64,000 nucleotides of DNA, from the NCBI GenBank assembly GCA_934597725.1, contig CAKTSK010000004.1, forward strand, positions 36,829 to 100,828, read 5' to 3'. How positions within the stretch are numbered: the first letter of the stretch is position 1; the number at the start of each line of letters is the position of its first letter. Below are positions 1-9,136 of this stretch, in pieces. The position numbers and the translations under genes were made by a program. Under the pieces are notes generated by a model, which did not search any database, was not told the DNA's origin, and saw only the letters and a list, made by a program, of their open reading frames with translations. This DNA comes from an uncultured Eubacteriales bacterium (lineage in GTDB: Bacteria > Bacillota > Clostridia > Oscillospirales > Oscillospiraceae).

Positions 1-41
1 ACAAACCATCACTGCGTATTGTGTGCGGGGTGATGGTTTGT
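1..41. repeat. Inverted repeat at the window's left edge
   Basis: Arms of 11 bases at 1-11 and 31-41 are perfect complements around a 19-base loop. No T-run follows, so it is not a classical terminator. It lies upstream of fliE, probably in the spacer after the preceding flagellar gene (usually flgC, outside the window). Positions 42-119 hold no gene that I can support; a second small GC-rich hairpin lies near 54-70. Confidence 0.5.
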
Positions 42-119
42 GGTGTGTTATCCCCCGGAGACACCCCGGGGCGCGGCCGCCGTCCGGCCGCCAGACTACA
101 GAGAAACGAGGGACCGACC

Positions 120-428
120 ATGGAATTTCAGCCCATTACCTTCCTCCGGCCCACCTGGCTGGAGAGCTTTTCGTCCGACCAGCAGCAGCCTGCCGCCCAG
201 GCCGCGGACCTGCCCTTTGCCGACGTGTTCCGGGCTGCCGTGGAAAACGTGAAGCAGACCGACGCGGAAAAGAACGAAATGGAATACCTGCTGGCCACCG
301 GCCAGCTGGACAACCCCGCCAAGCTCACCATCGCCGCCACCCAGGCCTCCCTGTCGGTGGACCTGCTGGTGCAGCTGCGGAACAAGGCGGTGGAGTCCTA
401 TAACAGCGTGATGCAGATGAACCTGTGA
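120..428 (+). CDS. fliE: Flagellar hook-basal body protein FliE
   Basis: 102 residues, the usual size of FliE, which joins the MS ring to the rod in the flagellar basal body. The C-terminal part (helical, ending in YNSVMQMNL) matches the conserved FliE tail that normally reads close to AYQEIMRMQV. The start is the ATG at 120, preceded by a GAGG-type ribosome site near 109; a longer reading frame begins at 21 but has no ribosome site and encodes an Arg/Pro-rich leader unlike FliE. It is the first complete gene of the flagellar operon here; flgB and flgC usually precede it and would lie outside the window. Confidence 0.9.
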   Translation: MEFQPITFLRPTWLESFSSDQQQPAAQAADLPFADVFRAAVENVKQTDAEKNEMEYLLATGQLDNPAKLTIAATQASLSVDLLVQLRNKAVESYNSVMQMNL

Positions 429-479
429 TCTGCCCGCGCCGGAAACCATGAGACAAGCAAAGACTAACAGCCGGTGGGG

Positions 480-2087
480 ATGAATGTGCAAGAGAAAGTA
501 AAAGGATTTTTTGGAAAACTAAAAGAAAAATGGGGCGCGCTGTCCAAGCGTGTCAAGATCGTCCTCTGCGGCGTGCTGGCTGCGGTGGTGGTGCTGGTGG
601 TGGTGCTGCTGGCGACCATGACCGGCCAGTCCTATGTGCCGCTGTTTTCGGGGCTGAACAGTACGGATCTGTCCTCCGTGGTCACCTACCTGTCGGACAA
701 TGGTGTCAGCGACTATAAGGTACAAGACGACGGAACGATCCTGGTGCCGGCGGACCAGGAGGTCCAGCTGCGGGCCAATCTGCTCATGGCGGATTACCCC
801 ACCTCCGGCTTCAGCTACAGCACCTATCTGGACAACGTGGGCAGCCTGACCACCGAGGCCGAGCGGGAAAAGCTCTCCCTCATGGAGATCCAGGACCGCC
901 TGGCCGCCACCATCCGCTGCCTGGACGGCGTCAAGGACGCGGTGGTGAACATCAACCTCTCCCAGGAGAGCACCTATGTGCTGGACCGGGAGGACGCCGT
1001 GCCCGCCACCGCCTCCGTGGTGGTGACCATGAAGGACGGCGGCTCCCTGCCCGAGGGCATGGTCAAGAGCATCCAGACCCTGCTGCGGACCTCCATCCAG
1101 AACCTGGATATGGAGAACGTGGGCATCGTGGACTCCCTGGGCAACACCTACTCCGACGGCACCGACCTGGCCGGGGCGCAGGACGCCTCCCAGCTGAAGG
1201 TGAAGCTGGAGCAGCAGCAGAACAACCTCATCCGCACGGACATCCTGCAGCTGCTGGCCCCCCTGTACGGGGCGGAAAACATCCGCGTGAGCGTGCGCAC
1301 CACCGTGAACGTGGACCGCAGCGTCACCGACGCCAAGGACTACTCCATGGAGGAGGACGCCACGGGCAACGAGGGCCTCATCGGCAAAAAGATCTACGAC
1401 CAGCAGATCATCCGCGACGGCGAGACCGCCGCCGGCGGCACCGTGGGCACCGACAGCAACGCCGACCTGAACACCTATGTCAACGAACAGTACCGCCCCG
1501 ACGGGGACGAGCAGGCTTTGGTGAACTCCGGGCAGAACGACTACCTCTATGACCAGAAAAACACCCAGACCGAGCATCTGTCGGGGGTCATCACCGACGT
1601 GATGGTGTCCATCACCATCAACGAGGAGACCGCCGGGACCACCGCCACCAACCAGCTGGTGACCCATGTGGCCAAGGCCGCCGGCATCAGCGAGGACGTG
1701 CAGAACGACAAGATCTCCATCCTCACCGCCCCCTTCTATGAAGAGGAGAACAAGCCTCTGGTGGATGTCTCCGGCATCCCGGAGTGGGTGCTGTATGCCG
1801 CCGCTGCGGGCCTGGCCGCCTTCGTGCTGCTCATGGTCCTGCTGGCCCTCCTGCGCCGCCGCCGGCGCAAGCGCCTGGAGGAAGAGGGGGAGCTGGACAG
1901 CAGAGAGTATTACGAGCCTGTCGCCGCCGCCGCGCCGCCTCCCACAGAGGGCGCGGACATCATGAACGTAGACACCGAGCAGAGCATCGAGATGCGGCGC
2001 AAGGTGCGTAAGTTTGCCGAGACCAGCCCAGAGATCGCCGCACAGATGGTACGCAACTGGCTGAAAGAGGGGGATGAACGGACATGA
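480..2087 (+). CDS. fliF: Flagellar MS-ring protein FliF
   Basis: 535 residues, normal for FliF, which forms the membrane MS ring. Visible parts: a basic N-terminus, a first membrane segment at about 26-48, a YscJ/FliF ring-building domain, a second membrane segment at about 435-458 followed by an Arg-rich stretch, and a cytoplasmic C-terminal tail that in the family binds FliG. The ATG at 480 is chosen; an in-frame GTG at 474 is an alternative and the ribosome site is weak in both cases. The stop overlaps the fliG start by 4 bases (ATGA), which suggests translational coupling of the two partner proteins. Confidence 0.95.
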   Translation: MNVQEKVKGFFGKLKEKWGALSKRVKIVLCGVLAAVVVLVVVLLATMTGQSYVPLFSGLNSTDLSSVVTYLSDNGVSDYKVQDDGTILVPADQEVQLRANLLMADYPTSGFSYSTYLDNVGSLTTEAEREKLSLMEIQDRLAATIRCLDGVKDAVVNINLSQESTYVLDREDAVPATASVVVTMKDGGSLPEGMVKSIQTLLRTSIQNLDMENVGIVDSLGNTYSDGTDLAGAQDASQLKVKLEQQQNNLIRTDILQLLAPLYGAENIRVSVRTTVNVDRSVTDAKDYSMEEDATGNEGLIGKKIYDQQIIRDGETAAGGTVGTDSNADLNTYVNEQYRPDGDEQALVNSGQNDYLYDQKNTQTEHLSGVITDVMVSITINEETAGTTATNQLVTHVAKAAGISEDVQNDKISILTAPFYEEENKPLVDVSGIPEWVLYAAAAGLAAFVLLMVLLALLRRRRRKRLEEEGELDSREYYEPVAAAAPPPTEGADIMNVDTEQSIEMRRKVRKFAETSPEIAAQMVRNWLKEGDERT

Positions 2088-3124
2088 GCGAAGCCGAAGC
2101 AACGGTGCGGACTTCGTCCAAAATGCCCAAATACACCAGCGCCCAGAAGGCTGCGGCGGTGATCGTGGCCCTGGGGACCGAAAAGGCCTCCCAGCTCTAC
2201 CAGTACATGGACCCGGCTGACGTAGAGCAGCTGACCCTGGAGGTGGCCAAGCTGGGCTACCTGAGCGCGGAGACCACCGAGGAGATCCTCAACGAATATT
2301 ACCAGGAGTGCATGACCACCAAGGCCGTCACCGAGGGCGGCCTGGAATACGCCCGGGCCGTGCTGGAGCGGGCCTATGGCCCCCAGATGGCAGAGACCCT
2401 GCTGAGCAAGATCACCAAGTCTCTGAAAAACCGGGAGTTTGCCTTCCTGAACAAAGCCGACGACCGTTCCCTGCTGGCAGCCCTGCAGCACGAACGGCCC
2501 CAGACCATCGCCCTGGTGCTGTCGTACATCGACCCCACCAAGGCCGCCACGGTCATCGAGGCCCTGGAGCCTGAGTGCCAGGTGCGGGTGGTGGAAAACA
2601 TCGCCTGCATGGAGAGCGCCTCCCCCGAGGCGGTGAAGATCATCGAGGCGGAGATCGAGAAGAAGTTCTCCAACATCCTGGTCAGCAACAACGTCAAGGT
2701 GGGCGGCATCGACTATGTGGCCGACGTGATGAACAACCTGGACCGCTCCAGCGAGAAGGGCATCTTCGACCTGCTCTCCGACCGCAACGGGGAGCTGGCC
2801 GAGGAGATCCGCAAGCGGATGTTCGTCTTCGAGGACATCGTCACCATGGACGACCGCTCGGTCCAGCGCTTCCTGCGCGACTGCGACCAGCGGGATCTGG
2901 TCCTGGCCCTCAAGGGCGCCAACGGCGACGTGGCCAACAAGATCTTCGCCAACATGTCTGTGCGAATGGCCCAGAGCATCCAGGACGACCTGGAGATCAC
3001 CACCAACGTCCGCATCCGGGACGTGGAGGACGCGCAGCAGCGTATTGTTGAGGTCATCCGTGACCTGGAGGAGAAGAATCAGCTGATCATCATCAAGGGC
3101 GGAAAGGATGAGATCATTGCCTAA
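2084..3124 (+). CDS. fliG: Flagellar motor switch protein FliG
   Basis: 346 residues, typical of FliG, the rotor protein that receives torque from MotA. The middle domain carries HERPQTIALVLSYIDP, which matches the conserved EHPQ FliM-binding motif, and the C-terminal domain has the charged torque helix around VQRFLRDCDQRDLVLALKGA. It starts inside the fliF stop and its own end overlaps fliH by 17 bases. Nothing appears to be missing. Confidence 0.96.
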   Translation: MSEAEATVRTSSKMPKYTSAQKAAAVIVALGTEKASQLYQYMDPADVEQLTLEVAKLGYLSAETTEEILNEYYQECMTTKAVTEGGLEYARAVLERAYGPQMAETLLSKITKSLKNREFAFLNKADDRSLLAALQHERPQTIALVLSYIDPTKAATVIEALEPECQVRVVENIACMESASPEAVKIIEAEIEKKFSNILVSNNVKVGGIDYVADVMNNLDRSSEKGIFDLLSDRNGELAEEIRKRMFVFEDIVTMDDRSVQRFLRDCDQRDLVLALKGANGDVANKIFANMSVRMAQSIQDDLEITTNVRIRDVEDAQQRIVEVIRDLEEKNQLIIIKGGKDEIIA

Positions 3125-3917
3125 TATTTTCAAAAACTTTCTCCGGCCCACCGCCACCAAATACGTCCTGCCCGACGCAGACGAGATCCAGCTGGAGGAG
3201 GACGTGCCCGCGCCGCCGCCCCCTTCGGAGGACGCCCCGGACGGGGAGCCGCCCCGGGAACCGGAGCAGCCCGACGAGGACCAGCAGGCCATCAGCTTTG
3301 CCCAGATCCAGGCGGAAAAGATCCTGGAAAACGCCCGGGAACAGGCCGAGGAGCTGCTCCAGGCCCGCCGGGCCGCCGCCGAGGCCGAGATCCAGGAGGA
3401 GCTGGCCCAGGCCCGGGAGAACGGCTACCGCCAGGGCTACGCCGAGGGCCTGACCCAGGGCCAGGTGGAGGGCCGCCGCCAGATGGAGGAGCAGCGCCGG
3501 GAGCAGGCCCAGCAGGTCCAGGACTTCCTGGACCGGGCCACCCAGGCCCGGGAGGCCCTCATCGACCAGACCAAGGACGAGCTGCGGGACCTGAGCATCG
3601 CCGTGGCCGAGAAGGTCATCCACATCAGCCTCAAGAGCAGCGGCGAGGTCATCGCCCGCATGATCCAGTCCGCCACGGAAAAGCTCAAGCGCCGGGAGTG
3701 GGTCCACATCTACCTGGCCGACTGCGACGCCAAAAACCTGACCCAGGCCGCCCCGGAGCTGACCACCGCCCTGGCCGGCCTGTCCGACCACATCAAGTTT
3801 ATGCCCATGGCCGACGATGAGCCGGGCACCTGCATCATCGAGATGCCCGACGAGATCATCGACGCCAGCGCCGCCACCCAGCTGAGCAACATCCGCCAGC
3901 TGCTGCGGGACCAGTGA
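3108..3917 (+). CDS. fliH: Flagellar export apparatus regulator FliH
   Basis: 269 residues. The N-terminal third is acidic and proline-rich, followed by a long Gln/Ala/Glu-rich coiled coil with a Gly-containing stretch (ARENGYRQGYAEGLTQGQ) typical of FliH glycine repeats, then a C-terminal FliI-binding domain (from about residue 155) resembling V-ATPase subunit E. FliH holds the ATPase FliI at the export gate. The start at 3108 overlaps fliG by 17 bases; the arrangement fliG-fliH-fliI-fliJ is canonical. An internal start further downstream cannot be excluded because the N-terminus is poorly conserved. Confidence 0.9.
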   Translation: MRSLPNIFKNFLRPTATKYVLPDADEIQLEEDVPAPPPPSEDAPDGEPPREPEQPDEDQQAISFAQIQAEKILENAREQAEELLQARRAAAEAEIQEELAQARENGYRQGYAEGLTQGQVEGRRQMEEQRREQAQQVQDFLDRATQAREALIDQTKDELRDLSIAVAEKVIHISLKSSGEVIARMIQSATEKLKRREWVHIYLADCDAKNLTQAAPELTTALAGLSDHIKFMPMADDEPGTCIIEMPDEIIDASAATQLSNIRQLLRDQ

Positions 3918-3936
3918 GGAAAGGAAGGAGAGGCCC

Positions 3937-5238
3937 ATGTTTGAACAGATGATCGAGCGGGTGAAGAAGGCGGAGACCGTCAGCTACACCGGCAAGATCG
4001 AAAACATCGTGGGCATGTCCATCGAGGCCTCCGGCGGCCGGGCAGCCATCGGAGACATCTGCCGCATCTACAGCGGCGAGTCCGGCGGCCAGGTGCTGGC
4101 CGAGGTGGTGGGGTTCAAGAACGACCACATCCTCCTCATGCCCTATGCCAACATGGACGGCATCTCCGCCGGCAACTTCGTCCGCAACACCGGCAGCCGC
4201 CTGAACGTCACCGTCGGCCCCTTCCTCAAGGGGCGGGTGATCGACGCCCTGGGCCGTCCCATCGACGGCAAGGGACCCTTTCCCGGCGGCACGCCCTTCT
4301 GCGTGGAGAAGTCGGAGCTCATCAACCCCTTCCACCGCCCGCCCATCCGGGAGCGGATGGAGTTCGGCATCAAGGCCATCGACAGTATGCTCACCATCGG
4401 CAAGGGCCAGCGTGTGGGCATCTTCGCCGGCTCCGGCGTGGGCAAGAGCACCCTCATGGGCATGATCGCCAAAAACGTCAAGGCCGACATCAACGTCATC
4501 GCCCTGGTGGGCGAGCGTGGCCGCGAGGTGCTGGAGTTCATCGAGAAGGACCTGGGGCCGGAGGGCATGAAGCGCTCGGTCCTGGTGGTGGCGACCTCCG
4601 ACCAACCGGCCATGCTGCGGAAGAAATGCCCGTCGGTGGCCACCGGCATCGCCGAGTATTTCCGGGACCAGGGCTGCGACGTGCTGCTCATGATGGACTC
4701 CCTCACCCGCTTCGCCATGGCCCAGCGAGAGATCGGGCTGGCCGTGGGCGAGCCGCCGGTGGCCCGGGGCTATACCCCCTCCATCTACGCCGAGCTGCCC
4801 AAGCTGCTCGAGCGCAGCGGCAACTTCCGCAAAGGCTCCATCACCGGCATCTATACCGTCCTGGTGGAGGGCGACGACACCAACGAGCCCATCGCGGACA
4901 CCGTCCGGGGCATCCTGGACGGCCACATCGTCCTGTCCCGGAAGCTGGCCAACAGCGGCCATTTCCCCGCCATCGACATCAGCGCCAGCATCTCCCGTCT
5001 CATGAACGAGATCGTGCCGGAGGAACACCGGAAGCTGGCCGCCCGGGTCCGGGACGTGATGACGGTGTATGAGAAAAACGCCGACCTGGTGTCCATCGGG
5101 GCCTATAAGCAGGGGACCAACCAAAAGCTGGACTACGCCCTGAGCAAAATGGACGGCATCGACCAGTTCCTCACCCAGGGCATGACCGAACGCTTCTCTT
5201 ATGAGGAGGACATGGCCGCCATGGAGGCCCTGCTGTAA
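3937..5238 (+). CDS. fliI: Flagellum-specific ATPase FliI
   Basis: 433 residues, standard length for the ATPase that powers flagellar type III export. The Walker A motif GSGVGKST lies at residues 165-172, the Walker B aspartates are in VLLMMDSLTRFAMAQREIGLA, and the fold is that of F1-beta-type rotary ATPases. A good ribosome site (AAGGAAGGAGAG) lies upstream of the ATG at 3937. It sits between its regulators FliH and FliJ, as expected for a complex made from one transcript. Confidence 0.97.
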   Translation: MFEQMIERVKKAETVSYTGKIENIVGMSIEASGGRAAIGDICRIYSGESGGQVLAEVVGFKNDHILLMPYANMDGISAGNFVRNTGSRLNVTVGPFLKGRVIDALGRPIDGKGPFPGGTPFCVEKSELINPFHRPPIRERMEFGIKAIDSMLTIGKGQRVGIFAGSGVGKSTLMGMIAKNVKADINVIALVGERGREVLEFIEKDLGPEGMKRSVLVVATSDQPAMLRKKCPSVATGIAEYFRDQGCDVLLMMDSLTRFAMAQREIGLAVGEPPVARGYTPSIYAELPKLLERSGNFRKGSITGIYTVLVEGDDTNEPIADTVRGILDGHIVLSRKLANSGHFPAIDISASISRLMNEIVPEEHRKLAARVRDVMTVYEKNADLVSIGAYKQGTNQKLDYALSKMDGIDQFLTQGMTERFSYEEDMAAMEALL

Positions 5239-5251
5239 GAGGAGGCATGGC

Positions 5252-5707
5252 ATGAAGAAATTTCACTTCAGCCTGGACACCGTTCTGGGCTACAAACAGC
5301 AGGTGCTGGACAACCTGCGCAGCGAGCACGCCGCCCTGCTGCGGCAGGTGACCGAGCAGGAGGCCGTCGTGGCCGGGCTGGTCCAGCAGCACCGGCAGCT
5401 GAACGCAGACTTCCGGGAAGCCGAGCGGGAAGGCATGACCATCGCCCGGGCCAAGACCTACGAGATGGGCCTGCGGGTGCTGGAACAGCAGATCCAGGCG
5501 GCCACCGTCCGCCTGCGGGAGCTGGAACAGGCGGCGGAGGAAAAACGCCGTCAGGTGGTAGCCGCCCGGCAGGAGACCGCCTCCCTGGAAAAGCTCCGGG
5601 AGCAGAAGCTGGACAGCTACCAGAAGAGCGTGCAGAAGCACGAGGAACAATTCATCGACGAGCTGGTTTCCGCCAGCCGGGTGGCCTCCCCCGTGGAGGC
5701 CGGCTGA
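5252..5707 (+). CDS. fliJ: Flagellar export chaperone FliJ
   Basis: 151 residues, almost wholly predicted coiled coil (Leu/Glu/Gln/Arg heptads), the form of FliJ, which resembles the gamma subunit of rotary ATPases and engages FliI and FlhA. The start at 5252 (MKKFHFSLDTVLGYKQQ) follows a strong AAGAGGAGG site; an in-frame GTG-type extension to 5201 lies within fliI and is rejected. The N-terminus F-x-L-x-x-V-L-x-Y-K is typical of FliJ. Confidence 0.88.
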   Translation: MKKFHFSLDTVLGYKQQVLDNLRSEHAALLRQVTEQEAVVAGLVQQHRQLNADFREAEREGMTIARAKTYEMGLRVLEQQIQAATVRLRELEQAAEEKRRQVVAARQETASLEKLREQKLDSYQKSVQKHEEQFIDELVSASRVASPVEAG

Positions 5708-5747
5708 CGAGCCACAGAACTTCCCTTGAAAGGAGGTGAGAACGCAA

Positions 5748-6893
5748 ATGACAACGACACAGATGCTGCTGCAGATGAGCGCCCAGCTCCAGAGCGTCAC
5801 CCCCCGCCCCTCGGCCCGCCCGGGCAAGGACAACGCGGACGGCGGCGACTTCCAGTCCATGCTGGCCGAAAAGCAGCACCAGAGCGCCCAGCCCGAGGAA
5901 CAGCAGGCCCCCCAGGCCCCCCAGGCCCCTCAGACCGAGGAGACCCCGGAGACCCTGGACACCGCCCAGGCCCAGACCCTGGCCGCCCTGCTGATGATGC
6001 CCGCCGCCGTGCCCCAGCAGACCGTGACCCAGGGCGAGGAAGTCCTGCCGCCGGTGCTGCTCCCCACGGGAGAAGTGGCCCCGGCCGCACCCCAGGCAGA
6101 GCAGGCCGTCCTGCCCATGCAGACCGCGCCGGAAGCCCCGGCCCAGCCCGCCGGCAGCCAGACCCAGCCCGCCGGCAGCCAGACCCAGCAGCCCCAGGCC
6201 GCGCCCCTGTCCCAGCCGGTCCAGCCGGAGGCCCAGACCCCCCAGGCCCAGACGGCCCCGTCTGCCGCCCCCGCCGGGGAAGCACAGACCCCCGCCGCCC
6301 CGGCCCAGCAGGAGGGTCCCCGCCAGGAGACCGCCGGCCAGCAGAGCAAGCAGGCCAGCCAGCCCCAGAGCAAGGCTGAGGTGACCCAGGCCCAGACCGC
6401 CCCCGCCGCCCAGCAGCCCCTCTTCCGTCAGGTGGAGACCATGCCGGTGAAGGTGGGCCAGGGCGTGCCCGTGGACACCACCGCCCCCGACTTTGAGGCC
6501 CAGACCGCCAAGGTGCTGACCGCCGCCCTGGAAAAAGGGTTGGATAAGGTGGAGCTGAAACTCTCCCCCGCCAACCTGGGCAACGTGACCGTGGAACTGA
6601 CCCGCACCGCCGAAGGCGTGCTCCATGTGGTCATGACCGCCGAGCGGGAGAGTGCCATGCGCCTGCTGTCCGACCACGCCGGTCACCTGGGCAGCCTGCT
6701 GCAAAACAATACCCAGGGCGAAGTCCGGGTAGAGGTGCCCCAGAACCAGCGCCAGTCCTGGCAGCAGGACAGCCAGGGCCACCAGCAGCGCCAGAACCAG
6801 GACGCCCCCCGCCGGCAGACCAAGGAACAGGAGCAGGAATCCTTCCTGCAGCAGCTGCGCCTGGGCCTGCTCGACCCCGAGGCCCTCGCCTGA
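5748..6893 (+). CDS. fliK: Flagellar hook-length control protein FliK
   Basis: 381 residues. The first 220 or so are low-complexity Ala/Gln/Pro-rich sequence, the molecular-ruler part of FliK. The conserved C-terminal domain (about 245-345) carries the motif LDKVELKLSPANLGNVTVEL, the L-x-P-x-x-L-G-x-V-x-V core that interacts with FlhB to switch export substrate. An excellent ribosome site (AAAGGAGGTGAG, 5729-5740) fixes the start at 5748. A perfect tandem DNA repeat inside the ruler could change ruler length by slippage. Confidence 0.92.
   Translation: MTTTQMLLQMSAQLQSVTPRPSARPGKDNADGGDFQSMLAEKQHQSAQPEEQQAPQAPQAPQTEETPETLDTAQAQTLAALLMMPAAVPQQTVTQGEEVLPPVLLPTGEVAPAAPQAEQAVLPMQTAPEAPAQPAGSQTQPAGSQTQQPQAAPLSQPVQPEAQTPQAQTAPSAAPAGEAQTPAAPAQQEGPRQETAGQQSKQASQPQSKAEVTQAQTAPAAQQPLFRQVETMPVKVGQGVPVDTTAPDFEAQTAKVLTAALEKGLDKVELKLSPANLGNVTVELTRTAEGVLHVVMTAERESAMRLLSDHAGHLGSLLQNNTQGEVRVEVPQNQRQSWQQDSQGHQQRQNQDAPRRQTKEQEQESFLQQLRLGLLDPEALA
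6144..6185 (+). repeat. Perfect 21-bp tandem duplication in fliK
   Basis: Positions 6144-6164 and 6165-6185 are identical and encode two copies of QPAGSQT. The unit is a multiple of three, so gain or loss of a copy keeps the frame. A shorter PQA triplet run lies at about 5909-5935. Confidence 0.95.
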
Positions 6894-6920
6894 GCGGCCC
6901 CGCCGAAAGGAGATGTGCTG

Positions 6921-7484
6921 ATGAGCATCAGCAGCGACTTTATGATGATGCCCCTGACCAGCCGCACCGGCAGCAGCCAGCAGACGGCAGGGGTCAAGAG
7001 CGACGACTATCAGGCGCTGGTGGACGCCGGCTGGAAGATCCAGGACAAGAACGACATGGGCCTGGATGTCAACGACTTCCTCCAGCTCATCGTCCAGCAG
7101 TTCCAGAACCAGACCATCGACGAGACCGCCTCCACCACGGACATGATCAACCAGATGGTGCAGATGTCCGTCATCCAGGCCCTGACCACCGTGACCAACA
7201 GCATCGGCACCATGGTGGACGCCAGCACCCTCACCTATGCCGCCTCTCTGGTGGGCAAGGAGGTGACCATCGGCCAGTATGACGACAAGGGCAACCTGAC
7301 CGAGATCGTGGGCACCGTGACGGGCACCGGGACCTACAAGGGCCTGCCGGTGATCTTCGTCAACGACAAGCAGTATTACCTCAACGAGATCCTGGCCGTG
7401 GGCCGGGTGCCGGAGAAGCCGGAGACCCCGGAGGAACCCGAGAACAAGCCGGATAACGGCGGCGCGGAGAGCAAACCGCTCTGA
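6921..7484 (+). CDS. flgD: Flagellar hook cap assembly protein FlgD
   Basis: 187 residues. The N-terminal FlgD signature is clear: DVNDFLQLIVQQFQNQTIDE followed by MINQMVQMSVIQAL, matching the family pattern F-L-x-L-L-x-x-Q-L-x-x-Q-x-P. FlgD is the scaffold that caps the growing hook. The ATG at 6921 has AAAGGAGA seven bases upstream; a GTG at 6915 is in frame but lies against the ribosome site. The C-terminus ends in a Pro/Glu/Asn-rich tail instead of a long structured region, so the beta domain is short. Confidence 0.9.
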   Translation: MSISSDFMMMPLTSRTGSSQQTAGVKSDDYQALVDAGWKIQDKNDMGLDVNDFLQLIVQQFQNQTIDETASTTDMINQMVQMSVIQALTTVTNSIGTMVDASTLTYAASLVGKEVTIGQYDDKGNLTEIVGTVTGTGTYKGLPVIFVNDKQYYLNEILAVGRVPEKPETPEEPENKPDNGGAESKPL

Positions 7485-7512
7485 GACAGCGCACAGAAAG
7501 GAACGCGGGAAC

Positions 7513-7917
7513 ATGATCGAACCCATCTCACAACTCCAGCGCATCGAGGCGATCTCCCAGAGCCAGCGTGCCCAGGCCGCCCTGGCCGGACAGACAGCCC
7601 GCCCGGCCCAGACGGCAGACCAGAACGGCTTTGCCGCCCTGCTCCGGCAGAAGCTGGACCAAAGGGGCATCGAGTTCTCCAAGCACGCCAAGGCGCGGGT
7701 GGCAGAACGGGGGCTGGAGGTCACCGACACCCTGCTGACCCGGCTGGCAGACTCCGTGGCCCGGGCCCAGGCAAAGGGCGCGGTGAACATCCTGGCCCTG
7801 GATCAGGGACAGGCCTTCATCATCAACGTGCCCAACGGCCGGGTGATCACGGCCATGGACCGCAGCGAAATGAAAGACAACGTCTTCACCAACATCGACG
7901 GCGCTGTGATCCTGTGA
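7513..7917 (+). CDS. TIGR02530-family flagellar operon protein
   Basis: 134 residues. The C-terminal half (FSKHAKARVAERGLEVT, then NILALDQGQAFIINVPNGRVITAMDR and NVFTNIDGAVIL) is the conserved core of the small protein family found between flgD and flgE in Firmicute flagellar operons (TIGR02530). Its role is not well defined; the position suggests a hook-related export or chaperone role. The ATG at 7513 follows AAAGGAACG. A 94-base spacer separates it from flgE, one of the longer gaps in the operon. Confidence 0.9.
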   Translation: MIEPISQLQRIEAISQSQRAQAALAGQTARPAQTADQNGFAALLRQKLDQRGIEFSKHAKARVAERGLEVTDTLLTRLADSVARAQAKGAVNILALDQGQAFIINVPNGRVITAMDRSEMKDNVFTNIDGAVIL

Positions 7918-8011
7918 ACACAGAGGACAGGACCGCAAGGATGTCCTGGCGGCCGCCCGACTGGCGGACTGCCGGCAGCGCCTACGGACAAAAAAGGAGC
8001 GAACACACAGC

Positions 8012-9112
8012 ATGACAGGAGCAATGTACGCGGGGATTTCTGGCCTGAAATCCCACATGAACAAGCTGAACGTCATTGGCAACAACATCGCCAACGTCAA
8101 CACCTATGGCTATAAGACCGCCCGGACCACCTTCCGGGAGGCCATCTACACCACCATGACCGCCGGCTCCGACGGCACCGATCTGGTGGGCGGCACCAAC
8201 CCCAGCCAGATCGGCTACGGCTGCAACATCGGCACCATCGACCTGGACATGAGCAACGGCCCCGCCGTGCCCACCGGCGTGAACCTGGACTGCATGATCC
8301 AGGGCGACGGGTTCTTCATGGTTGGCGACAAGAGCGGTGTCAAGCCGGAAAACCTGGACAGTCTGAATCTGACCAAGGTGGGTAACTTCCACTTTGATGA
8401 CGATGGTTTCCTGGTGGATGGCAACGGACAGGTCGTCTATGGGTTTGTAACGGTTGCTGGTGAAACACAGAATGGCCAATTTAAACCCGGTACTGAGGCC
8501 TTGCCCGACAAGGGGACAGGTACAACGGGACCCAGCACCCAGTTGGTGCCCATCCGGTTGCCGTTGGCAGCGTTAAAGGATGATGATGCGAAGGGCATCA
8601 AGGCTGGAGACCCCATTTATCCGGGTATTAATGCAGACGGGACAAATAAACAACCCGAAGCTGATGTGGCTGACCCCAATAAGACCGTTGCTGTCAACGT
8701 GGACAGCATTGCTGTGGATAAAACCGGCAAGATCACGGCAACCACGGAAAACAACAAGGTCATCACCGTAGGCTACATCGCCCTGGGCAAGGTGGAAAAC
8801 CCGGCAGGTCTGACCCACCTGGACGGCCCTTACTACCAGGCGTTGAGCGGCGCCGGTGACCTGGCCGTGACCACCGCCGGCGGCGCAGTGAGCGGCTGCC
8901 TGAATAACCAGGATCCGCAGCAGAATCAAAATGCTGTCCGCATCGTCGGCAGCGACAACTCCCTGCTCTCGGGCTTCCTGGAAGGCTCCGGCACGGACCT
9001 GGCCACGGAATTTTCCGAGATGATCACCACCCAGCGCGGCTATCAGGCCAACACCCGGATCGTCACCGTCACCGACTCCATGCTGGAGGAACTGGTGAAC
9101 ATGAAGCGCTGA
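8012..9112 (+). CDS. flgE: Flagellar hook protein FlgE
   Basis: 366 residues. The N-terminal rod/hook signature (MYAGISGLKSHMNKLNVIGNNIANVNTYGYK) and C-terminal helix (GFLEGSGTDLATEFSEMITTQRGYQANTRIVTVTDSMLEELVN) are highly conserved and pack together inside the hook. The middle, roughly 8336-8760 and again near 8920-8940, has visibly lower GC and different codon use (gtt, ggt, aat, att, aaa) from the flanks; this is the surface-exposed domain. AAAAAAGGAGCG lies upstream of the ATG at 8012. A perfect hairpin follows the stop. Confidence 0.95.
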   Translation: MTGAMYAGISGLKSHMNKLNVIGNNIANVNTYGYKTARTTFREAIYTTMTAGSDGTDLVGGTNPSQIGYGCNIGTIDLDMSNGPAVPTGVNLDCMIQGDGFFMVGDKSGVKPENLDSLNLTKVGNFHFDDDGFLVDGNGQVVYGFVTVAGETQNGQFKPGTEALPDKGTGTTGPSTQLVPIRLPLAALKDDDAKGIKAGDPIYPGINADGTNKQPEADVADPNKTVAVNVDSIAVDKTGKITATTENNKVITVGYIALGKVENPAGLTHLDGPYYQALSGAGDLAVTTAGGAVSGCLNNQDPQQNQNAVRIVGSDNSLLSGFLEGSGTDLATEFSEMITTQRGYQANTRIVTVTDSMLEELVNMKR

Positions 9113-9136
9113 GCAGCACAGACATAACCCATGACA

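Noticed and set aside
1..119. A coding frame from 21 extending fliE upstream.
   Set aside because: The added residues are Arg/Pro-rich with no similarity to FliE, and the ribosome site supports 120.
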